Part shown: positions 11,505-24,600 of the stretch, piece by piece
Layout: every line of letters begins with the position of its first letter
Numbering within the stretch: position 1 is the first letter of the stretch
The notes under the pieces: model-generated
Told to the model about the DNA's origin: nothing
The model's database searches: none
The model's input: only the letters and a program-made list of their open reading frames with translations
Made by a program: the position numbers and the translations under genes
NCBI RefSeq assembly: GCF_000321225.1
Contig: NW_004450267.1
Location: 4,706,802 to 4,770,801 of the forward strand
Origin: Odobenus rosmarus divergens
Taxonomy: Eukaryota > Chordata > Mammalia > Carnivora > Odobenidae
Direction of reading: 5' to 3'
Length of the DNA stretch: 64,000 nt

Positions 11505-14140
11505 TGTGTAAAGTGTTAGCGGCCACTTCATTTGCAAATCGGTACAGTTGGGAGGGAAGAGTGGATGGGAGTAGATAAAACAGTCTGACTACAGATCTCT
11601 AAATCAACCAAATTTTTTATTTAATTATAGTCCTCTCCTTTCTGGTCCCTGGTATAGTATTCTTCCTTCCTGAACATGCTTTGTGATTTTTCTCTTTGTG
11701 TCAATTTTACCTTCCTTGTGAATACGTTTTCATGATAAGTCATCTGAAACCCTCCTTGGGAGTAGTTGGGGTAGGAATAATTTCTCTGTAATTCTTAGTG
11801 ACAGAACCAAATATAGTACTCTTTATTGCTTTATTCTTTAGCTCCTTTTATACTGGTTTCCACTCATTAAATCTTACACTAAGTGAAACAGATGGAGATT
11901 TATTAATGGCTTTAAAACTCTATCTCCAGAGCTAATCTCGGAGCCTTCTAATCCTCCTCTATGTTGCAAGGAAAGTTTTCAGGAGAAAAAAATATCTCTT
12001 GGTTTGATATTAAAATAATAAACCAAGCTCTGGAATGCTGGACTTATATTTGAATGCAAGTTTGACTCAGAGCTTTTTCCACCCCCTCTTCTTTCCCATC
12101 TCCAAGGAGGAAGCATTGTCCTTTAAGATTACCCTCTCTGCTTGTCCTCCTGATCTTATTTCTTACATCCTCTTCAATTAGCACCCCCCCTTTTCCTGTA
12201 TCTTTAGTCTCCTTCCTGCATGGGCTACTCGTGCTCTGATTATATGATCAAATCTCTCCTATCCTATAAAAATTTTCCATTGACTCCTGATCCCTTTGAA
12301 GCAACCTCTCACCTCTGTATTTCTTAAGCCAGATATCTTTAAAAAGACACTCTACTTTCCACTCATTTATAATAATAATTTTTTGAGTGCCTACTGCATT
12401 TTAGACGACGAAGCTAGACATTGGGAATGATGACAGATAAGCCACCACCCTGCCCTCATGAAGCTCAGCCTCCTGGCCAAGCCTCAGCGCTTGTTGTGCC
12501 ACCGAAACTGCTCGGACAAAGCTGTCTGTGGACCTCCTACTCCCCAAATTCTGTGGCTCTTCTCAGTCCTTCCCCCTCAGCAGCATGAGACCCTTGAACA
12601 GTAATAACATCCTAAAACTTAATAGAAATCATCCTCCGTGCTCAAGGCCCTGTGAGGAGTACAAAGAAGAAACAACAGAGAATCTGCCTTTGAAAAGCTT
12701 ACACACAGAGCATCGTGTAGCTCAAGTGAACAGGGCCCCCCTAAGTGAAGCTTCACAGGAAAACACTTTTAAAGAGGCAAAAACTTGTATTCACAAAACT
12801 TGCTCAGTGTATCTACCATTGATCTCAAGCAACAAATTCATATGTATTAACCAGGCAGCAAGTACATGGTGGATGATGTCAGGAGTAAGAATGTAATACC
12901 CTTTGAGAACACATGTACTATTGCAAATGTTCACCACCGCTGATATTCTCTGTGCACACCAGTCCTTCCAAGTGTTCCCCAAATAAAAATTATTTGGGCT
13001 TGTTCTTAAGTAGTCAAAGACATCACAGCTCATAAAAATAGAAAAATATAAACCACGGTTTGTTGAGATGAAAAAATATGAATTTTCTAAGATTTTGGCT
13101 AAAAGAATTGTGCATCCATATTTTGCTGGCTCATTAGCCCACAGCTGTCAACACAGGTTCTCCACCCCCTGCATCAAAGGCCCCCTCTTCTTTCTGAGTC
13201 CCCAGAGACTATCTTTAATGTGTTCCATCCCATAGCATCTGCTACTGTTCCTCAGTTCCCTGGCAAGCAAGCCCCATGTTGTGGGGGGGCACCCTGAATC
13301 CTGGGGAGCCAAAGCTGTGTCTTTGGCAGAGTGGAGAAGAGCTCTTTGTATTTCATATAATGGAATAGAGTCGGAGGGTGGGAGGGAATGGTCCCAGAAC
13401 AGTGTTGTTTAGGTACCAACGTATAGAAGTCTTAGTGAAATTAGTTCTTGTTTCTAGAACGAAGCTCAAAGGCACTCTTCCTCTCCTCAGTATGAGTCCA
13501 GAATAGGGAACAAACTATCCTCAGTGCTTCTGCTCCTCTATACGACTGTTTCTAGGTTAAATTACTGGTCATTATTCTCTCATTGCCTCTGATACACCCA
13601 GGGATGTCCATGCCTCAGAAATGGCAGGATCCAGGCTCAAGCCAAATCAAGATTTCCCCATTACATATAGATACCTGTGTATGTAATGGCTATGGCCAAA
13701 GCTATGTCCATGTTAAGGCCAAGCAAATGAGTCAGACATAGAAGCCTCTGGAGCCCAGAGACAGCAAGTTCACCGATGAGTCGCGGTAGGGGAATGACTC
13801 CCCAGAGATAGGGAAAGGACCTCAATTGCGAAATTGCTCACCCAAGCTTTTAGGTTGTAGCTGACACCTTATCAGTGTGGAGTTTTGCTAGAGAAATAAC
13901 TTCATGAACACAAATCTTGCCAGTACCTTCTGGTTGCTCCTGGAGTATGACAAAATGAGCCTTTTCATCCTCATGGTCAGGAGGGTGAGACTTACTAAGC
14001 ATGCTTCTATTTATTTCATCCTCTTAGGACAGGCCATAGCCCCTCTGCCAGGGCCACCTGCTAGTCTGTGTGAATCAGAAAGAGGTGCCCTCTCCTGACG
14101 GATCCAGCTCAGAACGGAAAAACAGCTTCCACACATGTCC
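11505..14140. other. Intergenic sequence upstream of MELTF, no gene seen
   Basis: Mostly unique sequence with diffuse old-repeat signals, for example TGAGTGCCTACTGCATTTTAG and CTGCCCTCATGAAGCTCAG at 12380-12470. It contains perfect AP-1 sites at 12063 and 13728. Open frames up to 122 aa (12528-12896) show no domain, splice structure or family resemblance. Confidence 0.5.
13728..13734. promoter_or_regulatory. AP-1 consensus site in possible upstream MELTF enhancer
   Basis: A perfect TGAGTCA 1.88 kb upstream of the MELTF start codon. The human gene is remembered to have an AP-1-dependent enhancer about 2 kb upstream, so the spacing is suggestive. A single 7-mer is weak evidence; a second perfect site (TGACTCA) is at 12063-12069. 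Confidence 0.3.
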
Positions 14141-14149
14141 CCTTCTTGA

Positions 14150-14330
14150 TTCTGCAGAGCAGACTTCAGAGCCATCGTGACCTACCTTTTACATATGGAT
14201 AAACTGAAACCCAGAGAAAGGAGAATGAACCTGCCCAAGGCCACACAGTGGGCCGGTGATAATGAAAGAATAAAGCTCGGGTCTCCTGAAGTCCAGCCCG
14301 TGGAATTGCCACGGATCATCTCAGGGTGTG
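14150..14330 (-). mobile_element. MIR fragment
   Basis: TACATATGGATAAACTGAAACCCAGAGAAAGG followed by TGCCCAAGGCCACACAGTGG is the MIR core in reverse orientation. Confidence 0.7.
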
Positions 14331-14604
14331 ATAAGCAGCAGCGTCCTGGCCTGTTCCGAGGAGCCGGGGCTCCCTTCCCCACAGAGCAGAGCGGGCTCGA
14401 GTACTGACAGATTCAGACGCAGGGACACCTTTTCTCGCACTCAGTGTTTTTATTACATGCGTCCTCTACCCAAGACAGGGAGGCTCTCATTCCCGGGTAC
14501 TCATGAGAGGGCAAGGACAAAAAATAAGGGCACAAAGGGAAGCAGAGAAGTCAGAATTTCAGCAGTCCACTCCCGACACCCCCAGCACACAAGCTGCGCT
14601 TCTG

Positions 14605-14790
14605 GTCTGCCTAGACGGGTGCTTCCCAGACTGCGCTGTGCACCAGAAGCAGAAGCATACATTGCTGGCCCTACCCCCAGAGCTTTGATTTAGCAGGTCA
14701 GAGGTGGGCCTGAGAATGTGCATATCTAACACATTCCCGGGGGTGCCCATGCTGTGAGGTCCGGGGACACACTCGGAGATCCCAAGGCCT
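14605..14790. mobile_element. MER5A-like hAT DNA transposon
   Basis: TTGATTTAGCAGGTCAGAGGTGGGCCTGAGAATGTGCATATCTAACACATTCCCGGGGG follows the MER5A consensus closely, in small non-coding form (sequence quoted in part). Confidence 0.75.
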
Positions 14791-15329
14791 AGAAAAATAG
14801 ACAACCCAGCCTTTTCTCCCTCACGTTCTTCATTCTCTCTCTCCTTTCATGTCCCTCTCTGTCCTTTTCTGCTTCTTCCTCCTCCCCCTTTTTGGTTTTC
14901 TTCCCATCTTTCAAAACATGATGGAATGAGCCAAGCTGCCAGGGGTCCCAGTTCTAGTTCCAGCTCCGTCACTGACTAAATGTGTGAACATAGGGTGAAG
15001 TCACTTCCCCAGCGTAGGCCCAAGGAGACGCACCCCCACTCCCACCCTCCCAGCCCCTCCGCAGCCGGGACTACAACTACTTTGTGCTGATGTATTTGCA
15101 GAGAGGCTGATGAATGAATTTGCGGGCCTTTCAGCCTCCTTGCAGTTCAGACTCCAGGATTCTGACTTCTTCCTTCCGAATCTGAGCTTTTCCCTCTTCA
15201 ACAGCACATATTTAGGATCTTTCTAGAACAAGGGGAGGGCCGATAATTGAGGGGAGAGAGCCCTAGAACAGCCTGTGAGCTGGGGTAATCAGACCCCAGA
15301 CAACAGGTACCTGACATTCAGGGACAGAC

Positions 15330-15663
15330 AGGTGGGTGTGCCCAGAGGCTAGGAGCACCTGGGACCCTGAGAGCCGGCGGCGGCCGAGGTTCCACAAGGG
15401 GGCGCCAGAGAGAGGGCCAAGACCTTCGCGGTCAGCCCAGGTGTCGGGCCCGGGCTGGGCGGCTGGGCCTCAGGGGCGTGGACGCCGCCGAGGCACGCCC
15501 CGGGCGCACTTAAGGAGCTGCAGGCCAGGGCCGGGGAGGAAGGAAGGGGGAGGCTCTGGCTGCTGCTGACCCAGGCGGACCCAGCCCGGCCCCCGCTAGC
15601 TCTAGACCGCGCCATGCGGGGCCCGAGCGTGGCTCTGTGGCTCTTCCTCGCTCTGCGCACAGG
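15330..15663 (+). promoter_or_regulatory. MELTF: MELTF CpG-rich promoter and 5' UTR
   Basis: A sharply GC- and CpG-rich stretch immediately upstream of the start codon, set in AT-richer flanks. It includes a GGGCGG Sp1-type box at 15457-15462 and several GGGCGTGG- and CCCCGGG-like sites. There is no convincing TATA box, so dispersed initiation is likely. The exact transcription start cannot be read from sequence. CpG richness continues about 60 nt into intron 1. Confidence 0.6.
15614..15662 (+). CDS. MELTF: MELTF exon 1 (signal peptide)
   Basis: Encodes [16 protein letters not shown] plus the first base of codon 17. Arg2 precedes a hydrophobic core (VALWLFLAL) typical of a secretory signal. 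The donor is CACAG|GTGAGG. Intron 1 (15663-17422) is GC-rich and shows one MIR-like fragment near 16.7 kb but no other gene. Confidence 0.95.
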
Positions 15664-18600
15664 TGAGGCCCGGCCGCCCGGCCCCGGGAGCAGGACGTGG
15701 GGCGGGCGGCCTGCAGTTGTCTTAGCCCCCGACCAGGGTCCCAGGCTGCTGGGAAGTGTGTCCTGAATCCGTATCTCCCCGGAAAGGGGGGAGGCCTGGA
15801 AAGGCGCCAGGCGCGGCTGAATGCGACGGAGGGAACACTGACCCCAGCTGACTGGGACGTCTGGAGGGCTTCTTGGAGGAAACGGCATTGAGCTGGGCCT
15901 TGGAAAAGCCGGCCTTCTGACCGGCCAAGGAGAGGAACAGTCGGAGGCGTGGAGGGGACAGCCTTAGAGGGGCAGGAAGAGAGCTGGGAGGGTGAACCCT
16001 CTTGATAGGCGCGGAAGCTCCAGGAGGGTTTGGGAGCCAGAGCGCCTCTGCTTCTCCCGAGGAGATGCGACCGGGAGCCAGCCCCAGGGCGCCCTGCAAA
16101 GGAAGAGGAAGGGGTGCTGCCCTGTCTCCCCGTGTCTTCACCGCCGCTCCCAAGGGAGCCGGGTCCCAGCGCACTGAGGGGTGAGGCGGGGCCTAGGGGA
16201 GCTGCGGGCAAGGTCCCGCAGACAAGGGTGGCCTCGCCGCTCTGACCTCACTAATACACTGGACCCGCCACCCCGGCCCCAGCTCTGCACTTGCTGGGCC
16301 TACCAAGGTGCAGGCCTGGGGCTCTGGAGAGGGGGCAATAGTTTCATATTCCAGGGTGCAGCCCTGAGCTGGGTGGCAAAAGGAAGGCTGTGGAGGAACC
16401 TGCAGTCTTGACCCTTGGCATGGGGATGGGAAGGACAGGCTGCCACAAGAGGATGACCTGGTCGCTGGGGACTGGGAACTGGACCCAAAGCTGGGCCATG
16501 GGAGTGGGGGATGGAGGAACTTCGGGTCTGCAAAGGCATCAACCACAAGGAAATCTGGCACCACTTCTGCTGGGCCCCCAGGCTGGGAGCTCTCCAGGAC
16601 TCTGACCTGGTCAGGTGCTGGGACCCAGGAGGGTCCCCACCAGGAGGAGGTGCCTAAGCAAAAGGCCACCGAGGCCCCGTGCATCCTGGCTCTTTACATA
16701 GGTTTACTTCACAGAAGGTGGATTTTCTCATCTGTGCTCTCAGATGACAAAGCAAGCTCAGAGAGGTCAAATAAGTTGCCTGAAGTCACCAGCTCCTTCT
16801 CCAGGAGCAGAAACTTGAACTCAACCTGCTGATTCCTCAGCTTCCCCTTGGCAAGGGTGGGTGACCCTGAGGGTGGGTTTGCAGTGAGCGTAATCCCAGA
16901 CGCTCCAAGGGGGTGCAAGACTCCTCAAGGGCAGCCACGACCACTTCCCAGTTCATGAGGAGGGCTCCGGGGCCCTGAGTGAGAGAACCTAGCACCCTCT
17001 GGCTGGAGGACACAGAGGCCCAAACAGGGGCAGGAACAGGCCTCGTCCCAGACCCAGACGGACTCCCCAGCCAGCGCTCTGTCCACCCGGCAGGCTGCTC
17101 TCCAGGCCAGTGAGCAAGGTTGGGGCTAGCTGAGCGCTACCCTAGGAGACGCCCCCTGCAACCTTGGCCTCTGTAAAGTGCCAGGCTCTGAGCTGCCCCA
17201 TCTGCCCCAAGTACGGGGATATGCATGGCCCCACACACAGCTTTGCCAGTGAGCCCAGCCCCTTTCCGGTCTGTGACCCCTCTCTTCGCCTCAGTCCCTC
17301 CCAGTGGGCGGGCAGGGCTGTGGCACAGGACTGACTGTGCATGTTGTTGGGGTCACACAACCCTGGGGGGGGGCGGGGGCTGGGAGGCTAGGGGTGCTGG
17401 GCCTCACTGTCCCCGCCCCCAGCGCTCAGCAGGATGGAGGTGCGGTGGTGCACCACCTCAGACCCGGAGCAGCAGAAATGCAGTGACATGAGCAGAGCCT
17501 TCCAGGAAGCCGGTATCCAGCCGTCCGTCCTGTGTATCCAGGGCACCTCCACTGACCACTGCATCCAGCTCATCGCGGTGAGCGCCACCCCCCCAGCCGC
17601 CCTCACTCTGCCACTGCCGCCTGCCAGACAGGAGGGCTCTGACTCAGGAGGGGCTGCACAACAGTGTCATTCACAGAGAAAGGCGCTGACTTTCTCCGCC
17701 AGGGCCAGGCCGAGGCTCTCCTGAGTTTCCCAGGCAACAGGGGCCAGCTTGCTTCCTGCCAGGGCCCAGGCCAGGGAGGCCGCAGGGAGGGCCCCAGCTC
17801 AGATGGGCCCCAGTGGGGAAAGGTGTCGAAGAAGCAGAGTTTCCTTCTCCAAGGCCCCTGCTAGAGTAGGGACACGCTCCACCCCGCCCAAGGGAGCCTG
17901 GACAGTAGAGCCCTCTGTGGCGGGTTTTCCAGAATGGGGCTTGTGCAGTTTCTCAGGAAGGAGGAAAAGGGGCGGGCCGGCCTGGGTGGGCAACTGCGGG
18001 CTGCAGGACTGCTCAACTCGCCCTGATGCTCCTCAGAGCTAGGACTTCAGTGGCAAGACAGTGTGTGGACGGAAGCACCAGGGGACCTGGGTTTGCATCT
18101 CAGCTCGGCCCTTGATTTCTGCCCAGACCTAAGCCAAGTCCCACATGGGCTGCGGGCTTAGGTCAGGCTCCACGGCGAGGAAAGCAATTATATTGAACTA
18201 GAATTTTATCATGCACCTCAGGACACTGTGTTCGAAAATAAAATTGGCACCATAGGCCATTTGTGTTTGAAAATAAAAAGGGAAAAAATGAAGAGGGCAT
18301 TTATGGGACTCAGTCTGCCTCCTAGGAAACCTGAGAAACAGGTTAACAGTGGAGTCAGGGCGCTGAGAAATAGGGAAATGAGGGAGATTCCCTTTTTACC
18401 ACGTCCCTTTTTGTACGGTCTGATTTTTTTTTTTTTTTTTTTTTTTTTACTATGGAAAGCCGTTAGAAGCCCTAGAAAATCATTTTTAAATAACATAATT
18501 AGAAAAACAAGGCAAGCCCTTGGCGTAGGAGAGCGGTCACCTAGGACCTGGTAAAGGGTAAGCCCTCTAGGCCCTGGTGGTGCAAGGCCGAGCCAGGGCA

Positions 18601-21600
18601 GGGTTCCACGGCCAGACAAAGAGGACCAGTATGGACCTCTGTGGCTTTTCAAGGGGCCCTAGGCAGGCTAATGGATGCCCCTGAGCTCCTGGCTGAATGG
18701 GCCGAGGTGGCTGGGCTGCGCTGACCCACATGTTCCCAGCAGGCCCGGGAGGCTGATGCCATCACCCTGGATGGAGGAGCCATTTATGAGGCGGGGAAGG
18801 AGCACGGCCTGAAGCCCGTGGTGGGCGAAGTATATGATCAAGGTCAGAGGGCTGAGTGGGTTGGAGGGCGGGAGAACAAGAGGATGTCACTCTGCGGTGT
18901 GTCCTCGCTGGGCCTGGCCCAACCCTACAGCCCTCAAGTTGGTCAGGAGCCCTGTCCCCAGAACAGTCCTGGGGTCCAGGCCAGACAAACCTACAGAGAT
19001 GCCCACGCCTGAGTCTCCCTTGACAGCCCCCTCAGAGCAGGGGTGCCAGAAACACAGAGGGCTGACCGGAGTCTGTTCTTCCTTGTGGGGAGCCCATCAC
19101 CCCTGTAACTTGCCCACCAGCTCTTACTGAGGGGCTGCCCCATGTCTGCCATAGAGTTGGGCATAAGGTCAGCGGCCCTCTGTCCGAAGCAGCATGGAGG
19201 AGGAATAGGACCGGGCCAGAGGGGCTGACTAGGACCTGCAGAGCCCAACAAAGCCAGAACACATCCCAGTTCTACCCCTTCCTGTGATCCTCTGTGACCT
19301 TGAACAACCTTCCTTCCCTGACTGTAAAATGGGGAGAGTGAGCCCCGTCCTGTCACACAGATTAGATGAGTCAGCAAAAATGTGAGTCCCTTTGCCCCAG
19401 TCCCTGCACCTCACACCAGACATGCCTCTAACCCAGCCGGCCCTTTGGAGCTCCCCCACCACCTCTACTTGTCCAGAGGGCTAGCCCCTGTCACAGCCCA
19501 GCTCAGCTGTCACCCCCAAGAGCTCCCCTGGCCCCTCCCGCCCCTGAAAGGGCTTCTCTCTCCTGCTTTCCTGGAGCTCTGACTCACGCTATTAAGATCC
19601 TGTCCTCTTCTGTCCTGTCGTCTGTCACCACAGTGAGTCCCTTGAGGGGGGCCTGGTCCTCATCCCTGTAAAGCCCCAGGGACCTGGTACCCAGCACAGG
19701 GCCTCACTTGGCTTCTTGGTGAACTGATGACCGTCCGATGACGCAGGACAGAGCCTAACCCTGCAACCCAGCCGGCCTTCTCACGCCAAGGCCAGAAACT
19801 GCCCCGCCTCACTGGCCCTCTTGAATTCAGCACACTGATTGAGCACCTGCTGCATGCCGGTCATGAGCACAGAGTCATAAGCAAAAGAGAGCCAGTTTCT
19901 GCCCTCGGAGAGCAGGAGTCAGATAGTGAACAAATAAACACGAAGAACTGTAGCTACCAATGTGGTAGGTGCCGTGGAGGAAGGAAAGGCCGCAGGAAGA
20001 AAAGAAGGAACGTGGGGGACCTAGAAATAGAGCAGACTGGAAGCTTCTCTGAGGTGACCTTTAAGCTGAACCCTGACAAGCATCCCAGGTGGGACAGAAT
20101 TTGGTATGTTTAAGGAGCCAGAAAGAAAGGGCACGGTGGGTAAATCAGAGGGTAGGACCAGGCCTGGCTGCTTAGGTTGCCAGGGGCTAGCTCAGCTGTG
20201 CAAGAAATGACACTGGCTTTGTTTTCTAGAACTCACCGTCATTCTGACCGTGGGCATCCCACCACCACAGGGCAGTCGGGGGTGAGGGGGTGAATGTGGG
20301 GGTGGGTAGGGGGTTGTGATGCCCTCTCGTCATCTGTCCCCCATAGATGAGTCATCCCTGTCTTCTCAAGGGCCCCCGTGGGCCACATTTGGCCCAGAGG
20401 AATCTTTTGCAAGGCTGCCCACCCACATACATCCCATTCACGTTTTTGAGTGATTTGGGACATTGCTAGTTTCATATATTCTCTCTCTCTCCCCCCCCTC
20501 CCTCTCTCCCCCCTCCCCCCCTCCATCCCACCTTCTCAGCACCTAATCTGGGTGAAGCTCCTGCCTGCTGCACCCGCTCCGCCACCACCCTTCTCCCCGT
20601 AACCACGAGACCATCCCCTCAATCCCTCTACGCTCCCCCAGAGGGCCTGGATTTTGGAGAATCCAAGGCTTGCAGGCTATTTCTGCTTTCAGTGTAGCTA
20701 CAGAGCCCCCCTGACATGCACAAATGTAGACTCAGCTAAGTGTCAGCTGACGTGGGAAGGAGAAGGGAGAAATGAGCCTCTCGGGATGCTACCTACTATG
20801 TGAGACTGGAGGAGGCCGGAGTCTCCTGCTAAGACGTGTGCGTTGTACCCACTTGCTCTCGGCAACTAGGAAGCCCATGCACACATGCATGTGTACATCC
20901 GTGCACACATGTATACGTGTGCCTGCGTGCCCAGGTGCCTGTGCACACATACCTCCCCGTCTCCCACAGCCTTCCCAGGGTTCTGGCCTCTGTCATGGCT
21001 TCTCTCCCCTGCCACCCTCACTCCTCTCCTGTCGCTCCTCCTAGAGGTCGGTACCTCCTATTACGCTGTCGCCGTGGTCAAGAGGGGCTCCCACGTGACC
21101 ATCAACACCCTGAAAGGGGTGAAGTCCTGTCACACAGGCATCAACAGGACGGTGGGCTGGAATGTACCAGTGGGCTACCTGGTGGAGAGCGGCCGTCTGT
21201 CCGTGATGGGCTGCGACGTGCTCAAGGGTAAGGGCTTCGGGCCCGGCAGGGGCTTCTCCGGCAGGGGCGCTGGGCCTCCTTCCTTGCCACTGCCCTGACT
21301 TCCCCTGACGGGTAACCTCCCTCGGGCTCACCTTGAGCCTCCTATAATTAAAAAGCAGCACCATCGCGCCTCCTCCAGGCCCTCCCCGACCCCTGGATGG
21401 TGGTATCACCCCTTCCTCGTTAGTGCTGGCCGGCCTGGTGCTGCTACCATTTAAGTTCTGGTGGAGCGGCCCTTCTGGGGCATTTGACACATGACCCTCA
21501 CTCGCTTCTCCCGGTCCCCCAGGACATAGCCAAGCACAAGGCCCACCCACGGTTGGGAGGCGGTGATGCCCAGGGAGCGGCTCTCACCTGCTGTAGACCT

Positions 21601-24600
21601 GTGCAGGTCCCTGTTTCCAGAAACGTGTCCTCAGCTGGATGACTGAGAAACTATTTTTTCAGGACCCCGAACAAGCTGCTGGCTTGCACCCAGAAAGCTC
21701 ACAAGTGGGTGGAGACCTACGGCTCCCCAGTTGATTGATTTATAGTGAAAAGAGGGCTGTGCTGCAAATAGAATGTTCTCCCGTGGAAGGGAGTTGAGAG
21801 TGATCCGAGAGGGGTTGTTGAGAATAAAACACGCCGGGAGAGTGAGGTGAAGCCCTGCGCGCCTGGCTGGAGCCCCCAGCCCTCATTCTGGTGACCAGGG
21901 CACAAGTCCTGCTTCTCATGCTTTGGGCTTCTCTTCCTGGCCACCCCGCTCTGACAGTTTGTCCACCGTGATGTGGCCCCTGACCTACAACAGCCACATT
22001 CGTAAACTGCCCTCTAGGGATCACACACACAGCCCCAACAGTTTGTCAGTGAGTGTGCCGCCTCCCGGTTTGTCCCCCAGGAGACTGGTATTTCTGGGGC
22101 TGGGGGCCGGTGGGAGAGCCTGCGGGAGAGCACAATGGTCTTTGAAAGCCTGGTCTTCACTGTCAGAGGGCTGTACGTTTCAGCCCTGGCTCAGCATGTC
22201 TGCCTCCAAGTATGCGGCTCTGCCTCGTTGAACTTCAGTTCCCCATCTGCAAAATAGGACGAGGAAGAGTACAAGGCTGTGGTGTTGGAAGGGCGGAGAG
22301 AGTTCACAGGACATCTCCACACAGTGCCTGACACAGGGTCTCTCCTCAGTGCACAGGGCTGTTGTTATGAGCTCAACTTCCATACCTCTCCGGGGCACTT
22401 TGCTGTTGCGTGTGGACACGTGCACGCACATACATACAAACCTCTATGTGCACACACATGCACGCATACACATTCACACACCGCCCCCTACAACCGCAGC
22501 TACCACGTAAACCAGCATGACCCACAGGAGCTTGGAAGCAAGGTCGTCTCAGATGGTGGCCAGATAGGGGTGGTCTAACTGTTCGTTGGCACATTTATTA
22601 AATTTCTACTCCCCTGAGAGGATGCAAAAAGAAGACCAGGAAAGGCAGCCCACTCTGGAAGAGCTTGGTCTAGCTGGCTGATGCACCAGCATCCTGCTCA
22701 CCCTACATGGCACGAAGGTGACCTTAGCACAGGATAAATATTTGCCAACAGGGTAGACGCTGGGCCACGGTGCTTGCAGGGGCCCCAGAACCATGCCGAT
22801 CCCGACCACTTTACCAATAAGGCCTTCCTCCCCGTTCCTCTGCCCTCCCTGTGTTTTGAAAAGTGTTGTCTATGAAATTATAGGCGTTACATAATTTCTT
22901 TCCTTCCCCACTTTCATTGATTACATATAACTGATTCGAAGTGAAACCCACGATGAGAACAGTATGTATTTGATGGTTGTCCTATGCGGCCGTTTGGGGA
23001 TAAATGTTTTCTTCCCTTGAGCCATTTTAAAATAACAACGTCACTCCCAACACCCCAGGCTGCTTTTGCAGCCCCAGTTTGGGAATCACTGACCTGGGCC
23101 AGTTCCCCCGTCTTGCTCAGACTGAAGCTTGGAGGGTCCAGCGCGTCCCTGGGGGCGGGGGGGGGGCCGGCCCTACTGCAGCCTGAGGTGGGTGAGCCCT
23201 GCCTGGGGGACTGCTATGTGGCTGACTGACCGCCCTCTCCCTCCTCCTTCCTGCAGCAGTCAGCGACTATTTTGGGGGCAGCTGCGTCCCTGGGGCAGGA
23301 GAGACGGGCTACTCGGAGTCCCTCTGTCGCCTGTGCAGGGGCGACGCTGCTGGGGAGGGCGTGTGTGACAAGAGCCCCCTGGAGAGATACTACGACTACA
23401 GCGGGGCCTTCCGGTGAGAGGGCGGGGTGGGGGTAGCGGAGTCAGGGGGACCTTGAGGCCACAGCGCGGGTGGAAAACTGCAGGGCCCGGAGAGGGCCTA
23501 GGGGAGTGGCGTGTTGGCTGCATCTCGTCAAAGTGCCCTTTATATAGTTCAGGTACCAGGTTAATTTAAAAACGTCCAACTGGATGCCAGACTGGGTTTG
23601 CTCACAAAGTCAACATGTTTAGTGTATTTAGAGAGATGAGGGCTTAGAGAGAAGAAAATGGCAAAAACAGCTGGGTGGGACCCGGGTAAATACAGTTTGG
23701 GGCACAGAGAGGAAACAGTCCTCAGTCCTCCAAACCAGACACTTTGGCCCACCCCACTCTCGTGGTGTTCCCCCAGTCCAGGCCTTGCTTCTCTGCTGCC
23801 TGTGGGGACCCAGGCAGCCCTTTGCCCAGTAGGCCCTGGCCTCCCGCCCTCACGGGGCAGTGACCTATAAAGGATCCATGGAAGCCCTGGTCCCTTCCAC
23901 TCAGGGGTGTTTGGTGCAGCATGAGAAAGTCTTGTCTGATCCCCTGCTTCGGGGCAGACGCATCCTCAAAACACCCTGAGCATTGCCCTGTGAGCACCTG
24001 CTCCCTTAGGCCCCCAGCTCGGCTGTACAGGACTTGGACTGACCATAAAGGACCTCTCGCCATGAGAGCTTTCTCATCCCCACTGGACAGGTGACAGAGC
24101 CCAGGAGGGCTGCACAACTTGGCGAAGCCACACAGGAAACAAACCAGGGAGCTGGACTCTGGGACGGCCCGACCGTGAAATCTGGGCCCACCAGGACGGA
24201 CCCCTACAATCCAGAACAGACCTCCAGAGGGCAGAGGAGCTCAGCCCCGCCCAGGCTCACTGGTTTCTCCCCCGCAGGTGCCTGGCGGAAGCGGCAGGGG
24301 ATGTGGCCTTTGTGAAGCACAGCACCGTGCTGGAGAACACGGACGGTGAGTGGGAGCAGCCGGCCCCCAGGAGCAGGGTCTCAGGCCCTGTAACTGTGCC
24401 TGAAAGGATGGGTCTTCTGACAGGAGTTCAGACTGCTCCGTGGGGCGAGGGGGGCTGGGGGACACATCTGCCCTACTCTGGTTTGTGTCTGGCGTTGGCT
24501 TCCCCTTCAAGATTGGGTTCTGATTGTGCAGAACATTTGCAAGTCTCTGCATGAACGCTCATCTACCCCTCCTTCTCCTGTTCTCTGGAGAAGCCGTTCC

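Noticed and set aside
15349..16211. Long antisense open frames (179 and 233 aa) across MELTF exon 1 and its promoter
   Set aside because: They lie in CpG-rich DNA where stop codons are scarce, and show Pro/Ser/Arg/Gly-rich low-complexity translation without any domain.
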